Of a stretch of 64,000 nt of DNA, positions 54,373 to 64,000 are shown one piece after another (positions within the stretch are counted from its first letter, which is position 1; every line of letters begins with the position of its first letter). Where the stretch lies: the NCBI GenBank assembly GCA_021786295.1, contig JAJYNO010000024.1, positions 190,214-254,213 of the forward strand. The letters are read 5' to 3'. A program made the position numbers and the translations under genes. Source of the DNA: a bacterium (GTDB lineage Bacteria; Elusimicrobiota; Elusimicrobia; Elusimicrobiales; UBA9959). The notes under the pieces are model-generated. The model saw nothing but the letters and a program-made list of their open reading frames with translations, was not told the origin of the DNA and did no database searches.

Positions 54373-55497
54373 CTATTTCTCCAGCACCTCGATATTGGCG
54401 CGCGGCACCACTATCACCTCTCCGCCCTGCAGCGCCACTTCCAGCACGCGGGCGTGCGATTCGCTGCCTATTACGGTCAGCTCCGGCGGCAGCGACTTTA
54501 CCGTACCTATCACGCCGAAATGCGGCTCGCGGATGATGCGGATCGGGTCTCCGGGCTCTATCCAGCCGCGGCCCTGGTCCTTCTTGCACTCGCTTACGTT
54601 CTTCGGGTAGCCGGGCACGATTATCTCCGGGCGCATAACGCCGGCGCGTATCTGCGTCGCGCCGGAGACGGAGGCCTTCTCGCCGTTGCGCGACGAGAGG
54701 AGCCTGAAGGTGTACTCCGCCATCGGGATCATGCCGAACCCCTCCGTGACCACCAGCGTGGTGCCGATCTGCTCGGTGCCAGTCACGGCCACTCCGATGT
54801 CGTAGCCCAGCAGTTGGCGCAGGTCGCGGTCGTGGATGCCGCCCACCACCACGGCCTTGACTCCCATCGAGACGGCGCGCTTGATGGCGCCCAGGCCGGC
54901 GTGCTTGCCGCCCACCACTATCTTGCCGCGGTGGTGTTCGGTGATATCCTCCTCCACCAGCTCCTCGTCGGGGCTCGAGACGGCCACGGCGATCTCGCCG
55001 TTGGTCTCGCCGCCGATGCCGAAGATGCCCTGTATGAAGGTGCCTTCGGACTCCACCGTGACGCCGAAATCCGGGACGACCTCCACCACCCTGCCCTTCA
55101 CGTAGGCCTGTATCGGGAGCACCTTGGGAGGCTCGCGCAGCATCACCTGCCCGGTGACGTCGGAGACGGACTCCACGGTGCCCGCCACCGGGGACTCCAC
55201 GGAGGTCTTGAACCACTTGATGAAAGGCTTGTTCTCGGCCAGGACCTCCCCGGCCTTTATCTCGTCGCCCTCCTTCTTGAGCATGAAGTTCTTTATCTCG
55301 CCGGGGGCGACGGACAGGCGGTTGGCCACGTTCACAGGGAACACCTTGCCGGGCAGCTCGGTACGGGCCACCACGTCGGTAGAGCCGACTTCGTCGCCCA
55401 CGGAGGCCAGCACTTTGCCGGGTATGGGCAGCAGGCGCTTCTTCCTGAGCACCGTGCATGGCATTACCTTGAGTCCTGGAGTGTATGCGTGAGCCAT
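54373..55497 (-). CDS. Conserved protein with barrel-sandwich (biotinyl/lipoyl or RnfC-like) N-terminus and KOW-like C-terminus, partner of MutL-like protein
   Basis: IKNFMLKKEGDEIKAGEVLAENK...VESPVAGTVESVSDVTGQVMLREPP; C-terminal WIEPGDPIRIIREPHFGVIGTVKSLPPELTVIGSESHARVLEVALQGGEVIVVPRANIEVLE. Confidence 0.65.
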   Translation of the reverse strand: MAHAYTPGLKVMPCTVLRKKRLLPIPGKVLASVGDEVGSTDVVARTELPGKVFPVNVANRLSVAPGEIKNFMLKKEGDEIKAGEVLAENKPFIKWFKTSVESPVAGTVESVSDVTGQVMLREPPKVLPIQAYVKGRVVEVVPDFGVTVESEGTFIQGIFGIGGETNGEIAVAVSSPDEELVEEDITEHHRGKIVVGGKHAGLGAIKRAVSMGVKAVVVGGIHDRDLRQLLGYDIGVAVTGTEQIGTTLVVTEGFGMIPMAEYTFRLLSSRNGEKASVSGATQIRAGVMRPEIIVPGYPKNVSECKKDQGRGWIEPGDPIRIIREPHFGVIGTVKSLPPELTVIGSESHARVLEVALQGGEVIVVPRANIEVLEK

Positions 55498-55531
55498 CTT
55501 TTATCTCCTTGAAAGCGCGTCCCTGCAGCCG

Positions 55532-57325
55532 TCAGACGGGGTACATCCCCATGGCCTTGTACCACTTGTTAAGGTCGGCGCGGCGGCGGGAGGCGTCCTT
55601 GGCGAGGCTGAAAGGCCTGCCGCGCCCGTCGAGCACCAGCCCGACCACGCCGCCCTCTATTTCGGCCTCCACCCTGTTGCCGGAGCCCGAGCCCATATCG
55701 AACCCTTTCACGGGCCTGGCTGAGAGCTTGGCCTTGGGCGCGTCGAACGGGATATGCTGCATCTCGCCGAAGCGCAGTTCTCCGCCCTGCTTCCTGCCGT
55801 CCGGGGTCGTGACCTCCCAGTCCATGATCTTCTCGCCCTCCTTGCCCAGGCCCTTCGGGGCCAGGCAGGTGCCCAGGCGCACCAGGCAGTCGTGATAGAA
55901 GACGTCCAGCGCGGCCTTTTCGCTGATCTGGGCCAGCACGCCCAGATGGGGCATCATGAAGATGGAGTCCACGGCCATGCGGGTCACGCCCTCCGGCTGG
56001 TAGGCGTCTATCATCATCAGCATCGACTGTGTGCGGCGGGGGGAATGGGCCAGGATGCCGCCGGAGCCTATGACGTAGTCCAGCTTCATCACGCTGATCA
56101 GGCTCTGGCCGGAGGCGGTCTGTTCGAAAGCGTCGGAGATCGAGCGCTCCTGCTGCACGCCTTTCAGCCCTACGGCCAGCGCCTTGTGCTGGTCGAAAGC
56201 CAGGCGCAGCGCCTCGCGGGAGACGGCGTGCTCGATCTGCAGGTCCTCGATGGTCTGCGGGATCGTGGTCGGCCGTATCATCTTGTTCTTCAGGCGGTTC
56301 CTGAGGTCCTGTTCCTCTATGTCGAACGGCAGCCAGCGCAGGATGTTTGCCAGGCCCGCCTCTGCCATCACGTTGGAGATAGAGTAGCTCATGCCGAGGT
56401 TCGCGCTGACCGTGCGGTTGAAGACCTCGCCGAAGACGCTGAACACGTCGGTGGTGGCGCCTCCGATATCGACGGCCAGCACGTTGAAATTGTTGGCCTT
56501 GGCGAACTTCTCCGTCATCGAACCGACGGCGGCCGGGGTGGGCATGATAGGCGCCCCGACCATCTTCATCAGCTTCGGATAGCCGGGCGCCTGCTGCATC
56601 ACGTGCTCCAGGAAGATGTCGTGGATCTTGTGGCGCGCCGGCATCAGGTTCTCGCGCTCGAGCGAAGGGCGCAGGTTCTCGGTCACGATCAGGGCGGTGC
56701 GGTCGCCGAGTATCTCGGTTATCTGCGGCCGCGCCTTGTTGTTGCCGGCGTAGATCACCGGCAGCTTGTACGAGGCGCCGAGACGCGGCTTCGGATCGGC
56801 CGCCTTCAGGAACTGGGCCAGCTCAACGACGTGCGTCACGGTGCCGCCGTCGGTGCCGCCGGAGAGCAGCATCATGTCGGGGCGCAGCTGGCGGATGCGC
56901 TCTATTTTCTCGTGGTCGGCGCGGCCGTCGTTGGAGGCCAGCACGTCCATCACGATGGCGCCGGCGCCGAGCGCGCAGCGCTGCGCGCTCTCTCCGGTCA
57001 TCGCCTTCACGGCGCCGGCCACCATCATCTGCAGGCCGCCGCCCGCCGAAGAAGTGGAGACGTAGATGTCCACTCCGGTCTTGCCGTCGTTGGGGGTTAT
57101 GATCCTCTCGCCGTCGAGGATCTTGCGGCCGGAGAGTTCCTCCACCTCGGTGATCGCGTTCAGCACTCCTTTCGTGACGTCCTCGAAAGGCGCCTCCACC
57201 GTGGTCGGGGCTTCGCCGCGGAAGGTCTGGCGGTAGGTGTCCCCTTTCTTCTCTATCAGGATGGCCTTGGTCGTGGTGCTCCCGCAGTCGGTAGCGATTA
57301 TGATTTCAAGGTCTTTTTTTGACAT
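55532..57325 (-). CDS. MutL/GlmL-family ASKHA ATPase (glutamate mutase-associated family)
   Basis: IIATDCGSTTTKAILIEK, STSSAGGGLQMMVAGAVKAMTGESAQRCALGAGAIVMDVLA, LLSGGTDGGTVTHVVELAQFLKAADPKPR, VLAVDIGGATTDVFSVFG. Confidence 0.85.
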   Translation of the reverse strand: MSKKDLEIIIATDCGSTTTKAILIEKKGDTYRQTFRGEAPTTVEAPFEDVTKGVLNAITEVEELSGRKILDGERIITPNDGKTGVDIYVSTSSAGGGLQMMVAGAVKAMTGESAQRCALGAGAIVMDVLASNDGRADHEKIERIRQLRPDMMLLSGGTDGGTVTHVVELAQFLKAADPKPRLGASYKLPVIYAGNNKARPQITEILGDRTALIVTENLRPSLERENLMPARHKIHDIFLEHVMQQAPGYPKLMKMVGAPIMPTPAAVGSMTEKFAKANNFNVLAVDIGGATTDVFSVFGEVFNRTVSANLGMSYSISNVMAEAGLANILRWLPFDIEEQDLRNRLKNKMIRPTTIPQTIEDLQIEHAVSREALRLAFDQHKALAVGLKGVQQERSISDAFEQTASGQSLISVMKLDYVIGSGGILAHSPRRTQSMLMMIDAYQPEGVTRMAVDSIFMMPHLGVLAQISEKAALDVFYHDCLVRLGTCLAPKGLGKEGEKIMDWEVTTPDGRKQGGELRFGEMQHIPFDAPKAKLSARPVKGFDMGSGSGNRVEAEIEGGVVGLVLDGRGRPFSLAKDASRRRADLNKWYKAMGMYPV

Positions 57326-57638
57326 TTGGGTCTTCCTTTCCGGAGGTTTCCTCCCCGAGGCGCCGCGCCAGATAATCCATCGCCTTCGGGTTCTCCAGCA
57401 GAGCTCGGTAGCTGTCTATCTTTTCCTTCTTGAAGATAACCTCGAGGATCGGCGCCAGGAAAGCCGCTCCGCCGGCGCCCAGGCCATGCAGGGGCTTGGT
57501 GCTCTCTACAGAGAAGGAGGCGATATCGCCCAGGCCCCGGGCCCTCACTTTTTCAGCCAGGCCGTCCAGCAGACTTTTCTCCTCTGGGGTCGGCTCGGGC
57601 GGTTCGGGTATCTTGAAAGCGTTGTCCCAGATTCCCAT
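57306..57638 (-). CDS. Small conserved hypothetical protein upstream of MutL-like gene
   Basis: 110 aa, MGIWDNAFKIPEPPEPTPEEKSLLDGLAEKVRARGLGDIASFSVESTKPLHGLGAGGAAFLAPILEVIFKKEKIDSYRALLENP; overlaps MutL-like start. Confidence 0.7.
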   Translation of the reverse strand: MGIWDNAFKIPEPPEPTPEEKSLLDGLAEKVRARGLGDIASFSVESTKPLHGLGAGGAAFLAPILEVIFKKEKIDSYRALLENPKAMDYLARRLGEETSGKEDPNVKKRP

Positions 57639-57700
57639 CGTTCACAATTCTAACATAAAAGCAAAAATATGTACTAGAACGGGATGCCGTCCCGGCCGGG

Positions 57701-58216
57701 TCATTTTTTCGCCGGCCGGGCGGCAGGACGCGGCGGCGGCTTTGGGAAGGAGATCTTCAGCGTCATGCCGGGCTGGAGGCGATGGGCCCGGGCCGTACCG
57801 CCGGCCAGTTCCAGCACGCAGGAAGCCGGGGAAGAGGCGCGCGCCACTTCGCTCTCCGGCTGGTCGGCCGTGCTGCGGGGCACGCGGTGGAAGATGCGTA
57901 CGATCTTCAGTCCGGAGTCCAGGAACACCATATCCAGGTCTATGAAGGTGTTCTTCATCCAGAAGTACTTGACCCCGGGATCGCTGAAGACGAAGAGCAT
58001 CCCGCGGTCGGCCGGCAGCCTGCGGCGGAACATCAGGCCGCGCTCCTGCTGCTCCGGAGTCAGCGCGAGCTCGGCCGTGATCCTGAAGCCGTCAGGCAGC
58101 CGGAGTTCCGCAACGGAAGCGCCTTCTGGCACGCGCAGGGACGCGGGCGCGCCGGCGGAGAGATCCGCGGCGCAGAGAAGCAGGGGGAGCAGGAACAGAG
58201 ATTTCAGTCTATTCAT
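57701..58216 (-). CDS. Secreted DUF192 family protein
   Basis: FRITAELALTPEQQERGLMFRRRLPADRGMLFVFSDPGVKYFWMKNTFIDLDMVFLDSGLKIV. Confidence 0.9.
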   Translation of the reverse strand: MNRLKSLFLLPLLLCAADLSAGAPASLRVPEGASVAELRLPDGFRITAELALTPEQQERGLMFRRRLPADRGMLFVFSDPGVKYFWMKNTFIDLDMVFLDSGLKIVRIFHRVPRSTADQPESEVARASSPASCVLELAGGTARAHRLQPGMTLKISFPKPPPRPAARPAKK

Positions 58217-58709
58217 TACGCACCGTCCCGGTGGAAAGCGGCGCTGCGGCCGCGGGAGCCGACGTCACCAGGAAAAGCGGCGCCCTCAGATCGGCCTCCG
58301 CCTTCAGCTCTCCGGCCTCCCGGAAAAGGGCCATGGCGTCCTGCTTGTGGGCTCGCGCAAGTCCGCGCAGGCCTCCCGCCTTGGGAAGTTCCGCCGCCAG
58401 TTCCTTGAACGGGACCGCGGTCTTCCCGGACAGCAGCAGCAGCGCGGCCAGCTGCTGCCTGTAGATGCCGGCGCGCATGTATTTCTGCATCTCCGTCTCC
58501 GGCTCCGTGGAACCGAAAACGGCGTAGAGCGTGGTACTGCTGACTTCGGAACTGAGGGCCCAGGCAAAAGCGTCCTCTCCGGAGCTGTCCGGTTTTTCGG
58601 GGGAGCTGCGGGAAAAAGAGTCCGGGCCGACCTCGGCGCCCAGATAGACCTGGGCCGAGGCCGGCAGCACGGCCGCCAGCAGGAATAGCGCTAGCGCCTT
58701 TCTTATCAT
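58209..58709 (-). CDS. Secreted hypothetical protein
   Basis: Signal peptide MIRKALALFLLAAVLPASAQ; overlaps DUF192 gene start. Confidence 0.6.
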   Translation of the reverse strand: MIRKALALFLLAAVLPASAQVYLGAEVGPDSFSRSSPEKPDSSGEDAFAWALSSEVSSTTLYAVFGSTEPETEMQKYMRAGIYRQQLAALLLLSGKTAVPFKELAAELPKAGGLRGLARAHKQDAMALFREAGELKAEADLRAPLFLVTSAPAAAAPLSTGTVRNE

Positions 58710-58720
58710 CTTGGCCGGGC

Positions 58721-58954
58721 TCAGAGCGACGTCGTTACGAGAGTTTCGGTGGAGAGTACGCCTGGAATGCAGCGTATCTCCTGCACCACTATGTTGGAAA
58801 GCTGGGGAAGGTCTTCCGTCTCCATATCCAGCACCAGGTCCCAGCGGCCGAAGACGGCGGACATATGGACCACGCTCTTCAGCGCGCGCAGCTTGGCCAG
58901 CGCCTGTTTTTCCTTGCCGGGCATGAGTTTCACGAGTACCAGTCCTGTTACCAT
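58721..58954 (-). CDS. Stand-alone Lrp/AsnC ligand-binding (RAM) domain protein, no HTH
   Basis: MVTGLVLVKLMPGKEKQALAKLRALKSVVHMSAVFGRWDLVLDMETEDLPQLSNIVVQEIRCIPGVLSTETLVTTSL. Confidence 0.88.
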   Translation of the reverse strand: MVTGLVLVKLMPGKEKQALAKLRALKSVVHMSAVFGRWDLVLDMETEDLPQLSNIVVQEIRCIPGVLSTETLVTTSL

Positions 58955-59085
58955 AGGTTGTTTCCTTTGGGCGCGCGCTCCGGCGCGCTCCGTATCCCTA
59001 TTATACAATCGGGCCCCCGGCGATTCAATAGCGGCCGCCCCGCGCGGGTCGAAAAAGAGGACGCAAAATAAAATATAATTTAACC

Positions 59086-59541
59086 ATGAGAGCGGTCATT
59101 CAGAGAGTGAAGCGCGGGGGGGTCAGCACGGGAACGGTGCGGAACCGGATCGGGCCCGGCCTTGTGGTGCTGCTGGGCGTGGGGACGGGCGACTCGGAAG
59201 CCGACGCCGTTCTGCTGGCGGAAAAGACCGCCAACCTGCGGGTCTTCTCGAATGCCGGGGGCAAGTTCGACCATTCGCTGTTGGACGTGAAGGGCGAGGC
59301 TCTCGTGGTGTCGCAGTTCACGCTCTACGGCGACGCCTCCAAAGGCCGGCGTCCGGATTTCGCCGCGGCGGCCAGGCCGGAAGAGGCCGTAAAACTGTAC
59401 GAGCGTTTCGTGAAGGCCCTCGCGGACAAAGGCGTCCCGGTCAAGACCGGCGTCTTCGCCGCGGACATGGAAGTGGAGATACTCAACGACGGTCCCGTGA
59501 CGATACTGCTGGACACCGCGCCCAAAAGTTCTCCCAGATGA
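59086..59541 (+). CDS. dtd: D-aminoacyl-tRNA deacylase
   Basis: [61 protein letters not shown]. Confidence 0.96.
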   Translation: MRAVIQRVKRGGVSTGTVRNRIGPGLVVLLGVGTGDSEADAVLLAEKTANLRVFSNAGGKFDHSLLDVKGEALVVSQFTLYGDASKGRRPDFAAAARPEEAVKLYERFVKALADKGVPVKTGVFAADMEVEILNDGPVTILLDTAPKSSPR

Positions 59542-60245
59542 AAGCTCTCCCGCTCCGCCTCCTGCTGCCAGCCGCGCTCGCGCTGCTCTCTTCCGCCTGC
59601 GTCGGCGCGGCCCTGTTCGGCGGCGGGCCGCGGGTCCTGGAAGACATGGACACCTGGACCGGCTGGAACGGCGCTTACGGCAGATACGAGCCTGAAAGCG
59701 GCGGGCTCTATTATTATCTATCGGCGAAGCAGGACGATACGCGCGACGAGCCTTCGGACGGCTACTTCCCCGGCCTGATACTTTCAAGGGAGCTGTCCGG
59801 GACCTCCTGGACAGTGGACGTCGGAGCGGATTTCAGGCTCCCGCCAGGCTGTATAAAGCGCTTCTCTTACGGCATCTGGGTCGGAGGCGACGCCGCCAGG
59901 CCTTCCATCGGCAATCCCTCCGGGGCGCTGAAGCTGCTGGTGCAGCGCCAGAACGGTCCGTCCAAGATTTTCGACACCTTCGAACTGGTCCTGCTGCCAG
60001 GCGGCAGGCAGGTGGAACTGCCGAAGAAGCTGAAGACGCTGCGTTTCGAGCGCAGCGGGAGCGTTTACACCGTCTACTACTCGATGAACCGCCGGGATTT
60101 CGTGGCCGCGCTCAGCGTCGACGCCTCCTCAGTGGACGCTCCCTCCCAGAAGTTCTTCATCGGCGGGTTCTCCAGCGGGGACCCGGCCGGAGCCTATATG
60201 AGGGTCCGGAACTTCGAACTGAACGGGCAGGAAATACTGCGCTGA
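59538..60245 (+). CDS. Putative lipoprotein, hypothetical
   Basis: [26 protein letters not shown] (lipobox-like LSSAC); overlaps dtd stop (ATGA). Confidence 0.65.
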   Translation: MKALPLRLLLPAALALLSSACVGAALFGGGPRVLEDMDTWTGWNGAYGRYEPESGGLYYYLSAKQDDTRDEPSDGYFPGLILSRELSGTSWTVDVGADFRLPPGCIKRFSYGIWVGGDAARPSIGNPSGALKLLVQRQNGPSKIFDTFELVLLPGGRQVELPKKLKTLRFERSGSVYTVYYSMNRRDFVAALSVDASSVDAPSQKFFIGGFSSGDPAGAYMRVRNFELNGQEILR

Positions 60246-60262
60246 GAGGCGCGAAGGACAAA

Positions 60263-62212
60263 ATGAAAGAAAACCGCAAGAAGAACTGGCAGCGCGGCGC
60301 GGCCCCGGGAGTGGCCGCCGAGGTGGAAGGGACCATACAGCACCACGGGGCATTCGCTTTCCTGATCTCGGAAAAAGAGGGCGTGCCGGACGCATTCCTC
60401 CGGGGACGCGGCCTGGACCTGGCCATGGACGGCGACAGGGTGCTGGCCCGCGTGCGGCCGGAGAAGGGCGGACGTCCCGCTGGAGAGATCCTGAAGGTCC
60501 TGCAGCGCGCCCGCTCTTCGATGGTCGGAGTGCTGCGCCGCACCGGCGGCTCCTGGACGCTGCTGCCGGAAAAAGGGAGCGCGCCGCCCGCGGAGGTGAC
60601 AGGCTTCGCCCGGGGCGCGGCCCCGGCCGAAGGTGCCCTCGCCGTGCTGGAGGTGAAGCGCTGGCCCGCGCCGGGAGTACGGGCGGCCGGAACGGTGGCC
60701 GAGATACTGGGCGACCCGGCGGACGTGCGCGCGCGCATAGACGCCATCCTCAGGGCGCGCGGCATAAACGAGGAGTTCCCTCCGGAAGTTCTGTCTCAGG
60801 CGGCCTCCTTCGGCGCGCGCCTTCAGCCGGCCGCCTGGAAGGGGAGGGAACAGCTTTTCGCCCTTCCTGTCTGCACGATAGACGGCGCCGACGCCAGGGA
60901 CTTCGACGACGCGGTATCGCTGGAGCCGCTGCCCGGCGGACTGCTGCGGCTGGGCGTGCACATCGCCGACGTGGCGAACTACGTAAGGCCGGGCACGGCC
61001 CTGGACCGAGAGGCCTACTCCCGCGCCACCAGCGTCTACCTGCCTGACCGCGTCGTGCCGATGCTGCCTCCGGCCCTTTCCGACAACCTGTGCAGCCTGG
61101 TCCCGCGGCAGGAGAGGCTGACGGTCTCGGTCTTCATGGACCTGGACAGCTCCGGGAAGGTCCTGCGCCGACGCCTGGCCGAGACCGTGATACGCTCCTG
61201 GCGCCGCTTCACCTACGAGGAGGTCCAGGCGCTGCTGGACGGCGGGAAAGTGCCGGACGTGCCCCGCCGGGTGGAGGAGGCCGTTAAACTGATGGGGGGG
61301 CTTACCGACGTTCTCTACAGCCGCCGCGTGAAACGCGGGGCGCTGGACTTCAATCTGCCCGAGTACAAGGTCAACGCAGATCCGCACGGCAGGCCGCTGG
61401 GCGTGTCCCTGCGGCCGCGCCTCAAGAGCCACCGGCTGATAGAGGAGTTCATGCTGCTGGCCAACGAATCGGTAGCGGCCGAGCTGCACGCCGCCGGACG
61501 CCCCTTCCTGCACCGCCGCCACGACGCGCCGGACCCGCTCAAGCTGAAGGCCCTTTCCGAGGCGCTGGGGGCCTTGGGCTTTTCCGCCGGCCACATAGGC
61601 GGCCCGAACGCCGCCAGGGGTCTTCAGGACGTGCTGCGCAGGGCGGCCGGACATCCGCTGGAGCATATAGTGAACTCCATGATGGTCAGAAGCATGCGCC
61701 AGGCCGTCTACTCGCCGGTCTCCGAGGGACATTTCGGGATAGCGGCCCGGTTCTATTCCCATTTCACCTCCCCGATACGACGCTATCCGGATCTGCTGAC
61801 CCACCGGGCGGTCAAAGCGCTGCTGAACGGGAAGAAGGGTGCCCCCGGCCTCCCGCTGGAGAAGGCAGGGCGGCACTGCTCCGAACGGGAGCGCGCGGCG
61901 GCAGAAGCCGAACACAAGTCGGTGGACGTGATGAGGGCGGAGCTGATAAAGGAAATGACCGGCTCGACGGTGGAAGGAACGGTGACCTCGGTGATCGAGA
62001 GCGGGGCCTTCGTGGCCCTGGGGGACACCGGCGCCGAAGGCCTGCTGCGCCTCCCGGGACTGAAGCCGGGGGCAAAAGTGCGCGTGACCGTTGTCTCCGT
62101 GAATACCGCCGAGGGTAAGATAGACCTCTCCCCGGCCGGCCGCGCCGCCTCCGGCCGGGACCGCTGGAAAGTTTCGCGCTTCAGGGGGAAAAGCGGCGGA
62201 AGGGGAGGATAG
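60263..62212 (+). CDS. rnr: Ribonuclease R
   Basis: TIDGADARDFDDAVSLEPLPGGLLRLGVHIADVANYV, YLPDRVVPMLPPALSDNLCSLVP, FTSPIRRYPDLLTHRAV; C-terminal S1 domain. Confidence 0.95.
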   Translation: MKENRKKNWQRGAAPGVAAEVEGTIQHHGAFAFLISEKEGVPDAFLRGRGLDLAMDGDRVLARVRPEKGGRPAGEILKVLQRARSSMVGVLRRTGGSWTLLPEKGSAPPAEVTGFARGAAPAEGALAVLEVKRWPAPGVRAAGTVAEILGDPADVRARIDAILRARGINEEFPPEVLSQAASFGARLQPAAWKGREQLFALPVCTIDGADARDFDDAVSLEPLPGGLLRLGVHIADVANYVRPGTALDREAYSRATSVYLPDRVVPMLPPALSDNLCSLVPRQERLTVSVFMDLDSSGKVLRRRLAETVIRSWRRFTYEEVQALLDGGKVPDVPRRVEEAVKLMGGLTDVLYSRRVKRGALDFNLPEYKVNADPHGRPLGVSLRPRLKSHRLIEEFMLLANESVAAELHAAGRPFLHRRHDAPDPLKLKALSEALGALGFSAGHIGGPNAARGLQDVLRRAAGHPLEHIVNSMMVRSMRQAVYSPVSEGHFGIAARFYSHFTSPIRRYPDLLTHRAVKALLNGKKGAPGLPLEKAGRHCSERERAAAEAEHKSVDVMRAELIKEMTGSTVEGTVTSVIESGAFVALGDTGAEGLLRLPGLKPGAKVRVTVVSVNTAEGKIDLSPAGRAASGRDRWKVSRFRGKSGGRGG

Positions 62213-62230
62213 CCGACCCGCGAAAACCGC

Positions 62231-62262
62231 AAAAAAAGGCCGGAGCGCAGCTCCGGCCTTTT
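62231..62262. terminator. Bidirectional Rho-independent terminator between rnr and valS
   Basis: aaaaaaaggccggagcgcagctccggcctttt between convergent genes. Confidence 0.85.
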
Positions 62263-62290
62263 CCTTTCCTCCCCGCCGGGCCGCCCGGCT

Positions 62291-64000
62291 TCAGGCGGCG
62301 CCGAGCTCCACGGTGACTGAGAGGGCGGCCTCGTCCGAGGCGGTCTCCTTCAGCGTCAGGCCGGCCTTATCCACGCAGCCGGCCAGCAGCACGTCCTCGA
62401 GGGCGAGCTTCAGCGCGGCGGCCTGCTTGGGGCCGCATTCCACCGCAAGTTTAGCCACGGGCCACTTCACGCTGCGCTTCTCGGCGGCTTTCTTGGTGCG
62501 GACGGCCTCCAGCACCTTGCGGGCGGTCTCGAAAACCTCCCGGTCGCCGGCGGCGGAAGGCATCTCCGCGGCGGAAGGCCAGGCGGCCTTATGCACCGAC
62601 GGGCGGCCGGAGGAGGCCGCGTAGGACCAGCCCCAGACCTCCTCGGTGATGAACGGCATGAACGGCGCGAACAGCCGCAGGAACACGGACAGGGTCCAGT
62701 CCAGCGCGGCGCAGGCCGAACGCGCGGCCTCCGGCTTGCCGGAATAGGCGCGGTTCTTCACCAGCTCCAGGTAATTGTCGCAGAAGTTCCAGAAGGCGGT
62801 CTCCACGTAGAGCAGCACGGCCGCGTAGTCGTAGTTCTGGAAGTCCCCGCGGGACTGCTCCACCAGGCCTTTGAGGAACTCCACCCAGGCGCGGTCGAGC
62901 GGCTCGGTGATGTCGGCGGGGCCGGGCTTGGCGCCGGCGGCGGCCGGGCCCTTCATCTGCAGCAGCGCGAACTTGCTGGCGTTGAAGAGCTTGGTGGCCA
63001 GGCGCATGCCCACCTTGAAGACGCTCTCGTCGTACACGGTGTCCTGGCCCAGCTTGGCCTTGCCGCTCCAGTAGCGCAGCGCGTCGGCGGAATAGGTCTG
63101 CAGCAGGCCCTCGGGCGTGATGGTGTTGCCCTTGGACTTGCTCATCTTGCCCTTGTCGGGGCTCACGACCCAGCCGCTGATGCCGGCGTTGTACCACGGC
63201 ACGGAATTCTCGTGCATCCAGCTCTTCGTGATCGTGTAGAAGGCCCACGTGCGGATGATCTCGTGCGCCTGCGGGCGCAGGTCCGCGGGGTAGAGCTTGG
63301 CGTGGCGCTCCTTGTCTGCGGCCCAGCCGCTGGACACCATCGGCGTCAGCGACGAGGTGGCCCACGTGTCCATCACGTCGTGGTCGCCCATGAAGCCGCC
63401 GGGCTTGCCGCGCTGCGCCTCGGTATAGCCGGGCGGCACGTCGGTCTGCGGGTCCACGGGCAGGCGCTCGGCCGCGGCCACGATCGGGCTGGAATAGTCG
63501 GGGGCGCCGTCGTGGTCGAGCGGGTACCAGACCGGGAACGGCACGCCGAAATAGCGCTGGCGGCTGATGCACCAGTCCTGGTTGAGGCCCTCGACCCACT
63601 GCTCGTAGCGCTTGAGCATGTAGTCGGGGTGCCACTTCACCTTGCGGCCCTGCTCCAGCAGCGCGGGCTTGTTCTCGAGGATGCGGATGTACCACTGCCG
63701 GGTCGGCACGAATTCCAGCGGCAGGTCGCCCTTCTCGTAGTACTTAACGGCCTGCTTGGTGGGGCGCGGCTCGCCCACGAGGGAACCCTCGGCGCGCAGC
63801 AGTTCCACGGTCTTCGTACGGGCCTGCTTGGCGTACAGGCCGGCCAGCTGTCCGTAGGCCGCGTTGGCGGCGGCGTGGTCGGCGCTCTCGAAGAGGCCTG
63901 CGCCGAACTGCACCGGGATCAGGCGGCCGTCGCGGCCTATCACCTGGCGCAGCGGCAGCTTGTGGTCGCGCCAGAACTGCACGTCGGCGATGTCGCCGAA
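62291..64000 (-). CDS. valS: Valyl-tRNA synthetase, C-terminal part (truncated by window edge)
   Basis: CISRQRYFGVPFPVWYP, DVMDTWATSSLTP, KMSKSKGN, anticodon-binding domain FLRLFAPFMPFITEEVW. Confidence 0.92.
   Translation of the reverse strand, partial: FGDIADVQFWRDHKLPLRQVIGRDGRLIPVQFGAGLFESADHAAANAAYGQLAGLYAKQARTKTVELLRAEGSLVGEPRPTKQAVKYYEKGDLPLEFVPTRQWYIRILENKPALLEQGRKVKWHPDYMLKRYEQWVEGLNQDWCISRQRYFGVPFPVWYPLDHDGAPDYSSPIVAAAERLPVDPQTDVPPGYTEAQRGKPGGFMGDHDVMDTWATSSLTPMVSSGWAADKERHAKLYPADLRPQAHEIIRTWAFYTITKSWMHENSVPWYNAGISGWVVSPDKGKMSKSKGNTITPEGLLQTYSADALRYWSGKAKLGQDTVYDESVFKVGMRLATKLFNASKFALLQMKGPAAAGAKPGPADITEPLDRAWVEFLKGLVEQSRGDFQNYDYAAVLLYVETAFWNFCDNYLELVKNRAYSGKPEAARSACAALDWTLSVFLRLFAPFMPFITEEVWGWSYAASSGRPSVHKAAWPSAAEMPSAAGDREVFETARKVLEAVRTKKAAEKRSVKWPVAKLAVECGPKQAAALKLALEDVLLAGCVDKAGLTLKETASDEAALSVTVELGAA

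Overview
GC-rich bacterial window (about 50 protein-coding genes, no rRNA, tRNA or CRISPR recognised). It looks like a metagenome-type genome, possibly Elusimicrobiota-like, but taxonomy was not tested. Housekeeping blocks sit at both ends: deoA/pnp, yraN-rnhB-rplS-trmD-khpA-rpsP, rpe, fmt, def, cydAB on the left; dtd, rnr, valS on the right. Between them lie several accessory blocks: (i) a Pfa-like type I PKS/FAS locus (KS-AT-KS-ACP-ACP-KR-DH) with a PPTase and a carboxyltransferase, whose giant reading frame is broken by one in-frame TGA inside the second KS; (ii) an 11-gene complex I-like operon whose NuoD homologue keeps both [NiFe] CxxC motifs, i.e. a group 4 membrane-bound hydrogenase; (iii) a REPIN-like inverted repeat with a decaying tandem array, followed by a clostripain-like (C11) protease translationally coupled to an ATP-grasp enzyme; (iv) a compact four-gene cassette of uncharacterised membrane proteins (44505-48033), the best candidate here for an undescribed system; (v) a Yej/Opp-type peptide ABC transporter next to a MutL/GlmL-like ASKHA protein plus barrel-sandwich protein module with no mutase in view. 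Other observations: a PTS EIIA gene interrupted by an in-frame TAG, a perfect 351-bp-period duplication of the ACP domain, and Thr in place of the expected phosphopantetheine Ser in both ACPs.
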